From: Aphanomyces cochlioides | Lineage: Eukaryota; Oomycota; Saprolegniomycetes; Saprolegniales; Verrucalvaceae | Assembly (NCBI GenBank): GCA_019828595.1 | Contig: JAHQRK010000065.1 | Location: forward strand, 1 to 51,416 | Length of the DNA stretch: 51,416 nucleotides | Direction of reading: 5' to 3' | Shown: in pieces, positions 45,566 through 51,416 of the stretch | Layout of the letters: each line of letters begins with the position of its first letter | Position numbering within the stretch: the stretch's first letter is position 1 | Notes under the pieces: model-generated | Databases searched by the model: none | Told to the model about the DNA's origin: nothing | The model's input: only the letters and a program-made list of their open reading frames with translations | Position numbers and translations under genes: made by a program

Positions 45566-47371
45566 TTACAAACTCAATGTGCAATCTTGGTAAATACGCA
45601 GAATGTCTTCGACTGGACCGGCAGGCATGCTCGACGCCATGCCGTACATGGCGCTGCCGCCTTCCAACTTGCCATTGGGGTCCTTCTTCACGACCGCAAC
45701 GGCTTCTCGCAACACCTTGACGAGTTCGGCGCCCTTGCCGATTTGGCGGCACGTCACACACAAATGCACACTTGTGGGATGTTGGAGTGCATTCAAGCTC
45801 CATCCAGCCTTGGTCAAGTGGTCGCTCACTTTCAACACATTGAATTCCTTACTGCCAAAGCAAATGACCATTGCAGGAGCATCGCCAAGCAAGTAGAGTC
45901 CATCGATCGATTGAATGCCTGCCTTAATTTCCGCCACGGTTTCCATGATACCACGAGTCTTTTCCAAATAGCCTTTGCGGCCCATGCGGATCATCGAAGC
46001 CCAGCATGCAGCACTGAGGGCACCAGGACGACTGCCAGCAAATGTTGGCGTAGCATACAACCCACCCGTCCAATCCGAGTAGGCAAAGTATTGGTAGCGG
46101 CGAATTTCCTTTGACTTGTACAAGACGACAGACGTGCCTTTCGACGCATAGCCGTACTTGTGGGTATCGCAGGACATACTAGTCACGCCAGGAAGCGAGA
46201 AATCAAATTCAGGGATAGGATAGCCGAGGGCTTTGGCAAAGGGAAGGACAAATCCGCCGAGGCAGCAGTCAACGTGAAGACCGATGCCATAGGTCGTAGC
46301 CAATTTTGAGAGAGCGGCGATGTCGTCGATCGTTCCTTGAGGGAAGTTGGGAGCGCTCGAGTAGATCATGATGGTGTTGGCCGTAATATTCCACTTGACG
46401 GCTGCGACATCCACCTTGAACGTCACAGGGTCGACTGGCACCTTGATCAAACGAATACCGAGAACGTCGCAAGCTTTGTCAATGGCAGCGTGGGCAGTGA
46501 CGGCAGCAATGATTTCAGGCTTGGTGATGCCATGTTCAGCGCGGAACCAGTCGCGATGGGTTTTAGTCGCCAAAATAATACTTTCAGTTCCGCCAGATGA
46601 GATAGCACCGCAGACTCCGGTATTGCCGCCGTTGAGAAAACTGGCAGTCATCGAGACAACTTCAGCTTCCATGCGGACGACAGAAGGCCACAAATCGGCA
46701 TGAAGGGGATTCGTCACATTGAAAAGACCATACGCCTTGTTGAGGAGATCGACGTGTTCTTGTTCTCCATTGTAGACAGCACCAGAGACCAATCCGTCCT
46801 TCCAGCGATCATCTTCGCCTTTCACCATTGCTTGCATGGTCTTGATAATCGCTTCAGGTGATTGACCTTCTTCTGGTAGAGCAAAATTCTTGGGGAACTC
46901 AGCTTCAGACTTGGCATGTTCCTTCAACGAAGTTTCAATATCGACTTGAATTTTTTGGATTTCCTTGCGGTAAGTCGACGAGAGAATGGGCAGACGTTGA
47001 ATGATTGAGATAGCAACTTGCCCAACGACGTTGAGTGTCTTCTTCTTCGAGAATCCATAACGAGCACGGCGAAGGGCACTCAAAATAGCGGTGTACACTT
47101 GAAACAATGCAAAGAGAACAAGAGCATCGCCGGCAAGCAGCGTCGCAAGAGGTGCATATTGCGAAGCAGCGTTGAGGACAAGATCGAGAAGCGATTGTTG
47201 TTGACGTTTTTCCTGTTCCAGAGCGCGGAAAGCCAGGAAAGCAAGAGCAGCGAGAGGAAACACCTTTGCGAAGAGACGGTCGACGTGGGTGAATTGTCCA
47301 AGCGTCACGTAGACGGCAAACGCACCGGCAGCGACCGCGGAGAGAATGTTCGGTTGGATAAGTGTATCCAT
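45566..47371 (-). CDS. SGPL1: Sphingosine-1-phosphate lyase
   Basis: A single-exon 601-aa protein of the PLP-dependent group II decarboxylase-like fold. It irreversibly cleaves sphingosine-1-phosphate to a long-chain aldehyde and phosphoethanolamine at the ER, the exit step of sphingolipid breakdown. N-terminal hydrophobic stretches (ILSAVAAGAFAVYVTLG, LAALAFLAF and LAGDALVLFALFQVYTAIL) anchor it. Family motifs include VSGAVYNGEQEH, NPLHADLWPSVVRMEAEVV, GAISSGGTESIILATK, PHGTIDDI-like PQGTIDDIAAL, LHVDCCLGGFVLPF, and SMSCDTHKYGYASKGTSV with the PLP-binding Lys at about residue 403. Start ATG 47371. Length and motif order match complete homologues. Confidence 0.95.
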   Translation of the reverse strand: MDTLIQPNILSAVAAGAFAVYVTLGQFTHVDRLFAKVFPLAALAFLAFRALEQEKRQQQSLLDLVLNAASQYAPLATLLAGDALVLFALFQVYTAILSALRRARYGFSKKKTLNVVGQVAISIIQRLPILSSTYRKEIQKIQVDIETSLKEHAKSEAEFPKNFALPEEGQSPEAIIKTMQAMVKGEDDRWKDGLVSGAVYNGEQEHVDLLNKAYGLFNVTNPLHADLWPSVVRMEAEVVSMTASFLNGGNTGVCGAISSGGTESIILATKTHRDWFRAEHGITKPEIIAAVTAHAAIDKACDVLGIRLIKVPVDPVTFKVDVAAVKWNITANTIMIYSSAPNFPQGTIDDIAALSKLATTYGIGLHVDCCLGGFVLPFAKALGYPIPEFDFSLPGVTSMSCDTHKYGYASKGTSVVLYKSKEIRRYQYFAYSDWTGGLYATPTFAGSRPGALSAACWASMIRMGRKGYLEKTRGIMETVAEIKAGIQSIDGLYLLGDAPAMVICFGSKEFNVLKVSDHLTKAGWSLNALQHPTSVHLCVTCRQIGKGAELVKVLREAVAVVKKDPNGKLEGGSAMYGMASSMPAGPVEDILRIYQDCTLSL

Positions 47372-47377
47372 GTCGGA

Positions 47378-47394
47378 GAAATTCCAAAATGACC
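47378..47394 (-). promoter_or_regulatory. Inr/FPR-like core promoter of S1P lyase
   Basis: On the minus strand, GGTCATTTTGGAATTTC lies 7-23 bases before the ATG. The TCATTTT plus AATTTC spacing resembles the oomycete initiator with flanking promoter region. Confidence 0.45.
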
Positions 47395-49349
47395 GAAATC
47401 GATGGCAAATCCACTGTCCCTACCCCTACCCGTCATCTGACGAGAAGATCGGGAAAATGTTCTCTCGTTTAAGGTCAGACACGACTTACAGACAGACCGA
47501 AGGGTGCTGAAGATCATATGACTCGATTTCGAAGTCGAAGCAAGCGTTCACAGCGAGAGAAAGCGGTCGGCGCGGCGTTTTCCATGGTGAGTCTCATGTT
47601 GAGTACTGCACTTCTGACCCGACTCACTGTAATACGAAACACATCAAGCATACAAAAACCAAGTATAAATACAAAACAGGCAACAGTATACAAAATCACG
47701 ATAAAATTGTAATTAGTAATACTATGGAGACAAAATTATAGAGGTATTGTGGTTTTAATAAAAAACTGGAGTCGTGCGGAATAAATTTTGACGCAATCAA
47801 ATTGACGCATACAAATTTCAAGTGAAAAGAAATTGAATGTTTCGAGCATGTTTTTCAAACATTTAAAACGTTTGAAATTACACTATTTAATGGTCATGAT
47901 CGAGGGCAATATAAGAAATTGTTTGCGTAAACTTTAAATAGTGTATGCGTCAATTAATTGAAACATTTTCAAAACATCTCAAATTTCCAGTTTTGGACCC
48001 AAACGACAATATTGCATCAATAAATATATTTTTAGAGGAGCAATAAATTGATGGTTTCCACAACCAGCCAGGGAAAAGCGATGGCTCGCAAGCTGCGAAC
48101 AATAAGCTCACGTACGTTGAGTCAATCACACAATCAATGCAATGTCCAACGTCGTTTGATTGTTGTTCGTTTCTGTTGCTGTGATATACTGTGAAATTTT
48201 TCATCTACAGATTGTTACCTCGATTTAATGACATATGTGAAAAGATATCCTGTTTTAAGAGCATTTCACAGAATATCATCTCTTTGGCAGCAATATAAGC
48301 GTTCTAAATGTCATTAAAGCGAGGGAAATTGGTCATTATGGGAAAGACACGAAAATGTTGACGGGAAGATGACGATTTCCAGCGACGTCAATACAAATCA
48401 TTGACCAAACAATTGGCACGATCGACTGATTCCATTTGAGGACACAGAAAACAAAAAGTGGCTAATCAACCATCGTGCAACGTTTGAGTTAGCTATTGCA
48501 TCACAAATCAGAGTCTTCGAGCTACATTTTGACACCTTAACATCTCGTAAATGACGCTCGAGTCCAAAGTTATGAAGGCTTGAAGGTGATGGATCCCAAT
48601 TTTCGACCAAAAATGTCATTTTGAGATTAATGTATTTCCAAAAAGAGAATTTTGTGCTGAATCGTTTGATACTGTATTGATCAATGAATTCATACTCAAT
48701 GACAGAAAAACAGAATCGAAAAGTGCGTTGATGTTTTCTTCAACAGTTTAAAACAATGTTTTGGCAATAAGACTGTTTTTGATTTCGAGCAAGTCAATTA
48801 CTTTGTAGACTGAAATTGATTTCTATGGTGGCATTAAGACAGATTTTGATTTCTATCGTGTCAATAAGACTAGTTTTGATTTCTCTGAAGTGGTTTCTAT
48901 CGTGTCCATAAGCCTGAATTTGATTTCTCTGGCGCCTTTTCCGCGTTTTCTTTTACCATCGATATTGGCATCCATGGCTTGGCCGTAGTATACAAGCAGG
49001 CGCTGAGTTGTGCCTTGTTGAAGGACTACAAGGACTCCAAGAAATGTAAGATGTGCTGCTCTTTGCCTATCAAACAGCTTCGGTGACAACATGTTGTCGC
49101 CGCAAGGGCCGACGCTCTTTCAGCTGCAGTTTCAACTAGTGCTGGACTCGTGGGGGCAGCATCAGCGGGCTCACCAGTCTCCATCAGATTGCAACAGATC
49201 ACTGTTTTTTATTCAAACTGTTTTTTTCGATTTTCGTCAAACGGAAAAATCACCACTGAAAATCATGCATCGACTTTGAAGGCCATTTTCTCGAAAAATG
49301 CAAAAGGTGGCTAAGGTACTTTTTTGTTTTCCGTGTCCTCATTTGATGT
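47395..49349. other. Long non-coding region between S1P lyase and the LsmAD gene
   Basis: Nearly 2 kb, AT-rich, with no recognisable gene, RNA or transposon end. At 47518-47586 a short basic frame (MTRFRSRSKRSQREK) stops at a good donor (ATG-GTGAGT) as a first exon might, but no partner exon is evident. Around 48771-48931 an imperfect tandem repeat built on TTTTGATTTCTATCGTGTC and AATAAGACTAG occurs about three times. Confidence 0.5.
48771..48931. repeat. Imperfect tandem repeat
   Basis: Variants of TTTTGATTTCTATCGTGTC followed by a(A)TAAGACT recur at roughly 30-75 bp spacing. Short and degenerate; origin unknown. Confidence 0.4.
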
Positions 49350-51244
49350 TTACACTGTTTGACGGTTCAAAAGCACGCCTCGGTCTGTAAACTTGTCTTT
49401 GTCATCGTCCTCGTGTTTCGTGTCTTCGCTTGCGTAGTTACCAGTGCCAAGGACGGCGCCATATCGAGCTTCAGGATCATACGATTCGTCGTTTTTGAGA
49501 CCACGTTCTTCGTTCACATGTTTGAATTCGCTCCGCCCTTGAGCCATGATTTCAGCTGCGAGGGCTTCGGCTGCTCGCTCTTGAGCGGCTGACGCTTTTT
49601 GCAGCTTGGTCGTGTACAAGTCCTCTTTGAATTCTGATGTGACGCCAAAGAATCGTTTGTTTGCTTCGAATTGATCCCATTCTCCAGCTGCTTCCCCAGA
49701 CTTTCATGACGGCTAATTGAGGTTTCGTCGTCAGCTTCAGGCGTCCAAGCCTCCAATTTCCGCCCGACAAGGGCACCACTGGCTGCTGCGGCACTTGGTG
49801 GGGCTGCGTTGAACGAACTTTCAATTTTCTCAACAGGTTTTTGGACTGGTTTCTCTGTTGGCTGTACAACGGACTTATCCCCCGGCTTCTCGCTTGGGCT
49901 TTCCACTGGAATGAGAGGTTTGTACAACTGACTCTTCTTCTTTGGTTGCGCTTTTTCGCGCTTTCGTTTTTGGATGTGTTCTTGAATGCATTGGAGACTT
50001 GTCTTAGGCCATGTCTTGAGCTCTGACATGTTGAGAGCTTGAAATGACGCCCCGTTATCCAGAAGGAACTGAATGGCGTGGGTTTGTCCGAACTTACATG
50101 CCCACGCCAGAGCTGTGTTGCCGCAGCCGTCATGGATTTCAACTTGCGACTTCCAGTTAGTTGTTTCATGGCACAATTTTGTCAGCAGAGGCATGTGGCC
50201 GCAACCAGACGCAACCATGAGGAATGTTGCGCCAGTGGTAGGATCTACAAAATTTGCAAAGTCCTCGATTGAGATGTCGAAGGCTTCGTGATTTTCAAGA
50301 CTGGAGAGTTGGTCGTCAACAGTTCCAAAATCTCCACATGCTGCGTCCTTTAGCATTCTCGTCAGCTCGCGATTGCGATGTAATGCAGCAACTCTGGCAG
50401 CTTCCTCAGGAGAATCGACGCTTGATCCCATCAGCTTGAGCAAGATGGCATTGGCGTTCTCAGTACATTCCATCGCGCTTTCCTAAGCATAACACATGAG
50501 AAGAAAGAGATGAAGTCCAAATCTACCATGTCACCCAACTCGTGATATATAGCACTCATTTGATACAGAGCGTCTCCAACGAAGTCCATTCTGTCACTTG
50601 AGACGTCAGTGTGGTTGGCTACAATCGCGCGACGGATACGATCATAGCATGCGAGAGCACGGCGAAGAAGTCCAAGTTTCTTGTAGGCAAAAGCGAGCTG
50701 CCCAAGAAGAGGAAGCAACCAGTCAAGCGATGCTGGATCATCTTGGATCGATGCATCAGCGTCTTGTGTCTCGAGGATCTTTTCCCATTCTGCCGTGGCT
50801 TCTTTCCATCTTCCTTGGCGTACATAGGCATGTCCTTCCTGATAGACTTGCTGAACGTCGGCCGGTGCATATTGAAAAGAAAGTTCTGGTAGCGTATGCT
50901 GTTCGTCAATATTTGCCTCCTTTCGTTCAAAGATCGATGGGCTTTGGGGATTGGTATCCAAGGCAAGGCTCTTCGATTTCGCTTCCAGGGCGCTCTTTGT
51001 CGCTTCGAGACGGCGTTGAACTGCATTTTGCCCCGCAACTATAAAGGTCGTTTTTCGGTTTGCCTTTTGTAAGGCTTTCGTCGATTTCTCGGTGAGAGAG
51101 CCTTTGATGACGGCGGGGCGATGTTGGCTTCACAAGGCCTGCCTTCTTCCGCGCAGATTCAGATGCTAGACGCAGGAAATCATCCTCGGAATCGGATGAG
51201 TCGGACGCATTCGAGTCGGCGTGGCGTGGGGACGCTGTCGGCAT
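49350..51244 (-). CDS. TPR-like, ankyrin-repeat and LsmAD-domain protein
   Basis: Two exons, 51244-50527 and 50482-49350 (44-bp GT-AG intron), sum to 1851 nt, 616 aa. The start (MPTASPRHADSNAS) is acidic and Ser-rich. Residues about 125-235 form TPR-like helices (VQQVYQEGHAYVRQGRWKEA, LGQLAFAYKKLGLLRRALAC). About 300-375 are ankyrin repeats (TGATFLMVASGCGHMPLLTK, GNTALAWACKFGQTHAIQFL). A Lys/Pro-rich linker follows, and from about 507 an LsmAD domain: WDQFEANKRFFGV, DLYTTKLQ, AAEALAAEIM, HVNEERGL, as in ataxin-2/Pbp1. No Lsm domain was found. Two breaks sit in homopolymers: 51115-51118 (one base too many) and 49694-49697 (one too few); together they cancel. Role unknown; LsmAD proteins act in RNA granules and mRNA stability. 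Confidence 0.75.
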
Positions 51245-51416
51245 TGCTTAGGTTTCAAAATGGCGCATTGTGATTGGCTTCTTAATCGTAATTTGATTGG
51301 TTGAAATAAAAATTTTAAGCCAATAAAAATGGTTAACATTGATCAAAAATGCAATTTGATTGGCTAATTTATCCGGATGTTTAATAGTAAATGTCAAATT
51401 TTATAAAAATATATTC
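51245..51416. other. Upstream region of the LsmAD gene to the window edge
   Basis: AT-rich promoter region with three CCAAT-box motifs in reverse (GATTGGCT near 51271, GATTGGTT near 51295, GATTGGCT near 51358). A minus-strand GCGCCATTTTGAAACC (51251-51266) just before the ATG could be the initiator. Confidence 0.35.

Noticed and set aside
48771..48931. CRISPR-like or satellite array
   Set aside because: Units are degenerate, few and unevenly spaced, with no constant repeat-spacer structure.

Overview
The window looks like nuclear DNA from an oomycete, most likely a flagellated saprolegnian-type water mould. The evidence is: many very short GT-AG introns (about 38-53 bp); several start codons preceded by a short TCATT...ATTTC-type element like the oomycete Inr/FPR core promoter; Crypton tyrosine-recombinase elements with pogo-like and Harbinger-like repeats; and an IFT172 gene, which implies a flagellated stage. 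The genus cannot be fixed from this sequence alone.

Layout. 1-1372 (+) is a THUMPD3-like tRNA guanine-N2 methyltransferase. 1586-3646 (-) and 4659-6700 (+) are head-to-head paralogues of a secreted, probably GPI-anchored S33 serine peptidase. 6921-8782 (-) and 11078-12929 (+) are head-to-head paralogues of a choline-transporter-like (CTL/SLC44/Pns1) membrane protein with nine matching exons each. The 2.3 kb between them holds nested inverted repeats. 12930-19270 is a mobile-element block: a 451-bp near-perfect palindrome with internal subrepeats, a deleted pogo-like element, and two tandem Cryptons (one decayed, one nearly intact). 19952-32517 holds three ABCC (MRP-type) transporters. The second and third are head to head and share two apparently identical inverted stretches that encode the ATP-binding domains.

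32658-51244 is gene-dense and mostly housekeeping: a GRIP-domain golgin, a SAP-domain SARNP/Tho1-like protein with a Harbinger-type MITE just upstream, IFT172 (nine exons, 1760 aa), acyl-CoA-binding protein, sphingosine-1-phosphate lyase, and a protein combining TPR-like helices, ankyrin repeats and an LsmAD (ataxin-2 type) domain.

Functionally the window covers surface or secreted proteolysis, lipid-related functions (CTL, ACBP, S1P lyase), ABCC efflux, Golgi tethering and ciliary transport. I see no operon or single pathway. Nine protein-coding breaks sit exactly in C or G homopolymers and, with one exception, read as the loss of one base. They are more likely sequencing or assembly errors than pseudogenes, because exon arithmetic and paralogue comparison restore each frame exactly. 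The most notable items are the gene conversion confined to the ATP-binding domains of the ABCC pair, the palindromic element, the conserved C-terminal exon of the Cryptons, and the TPR-ANK-LsmAD architecture.
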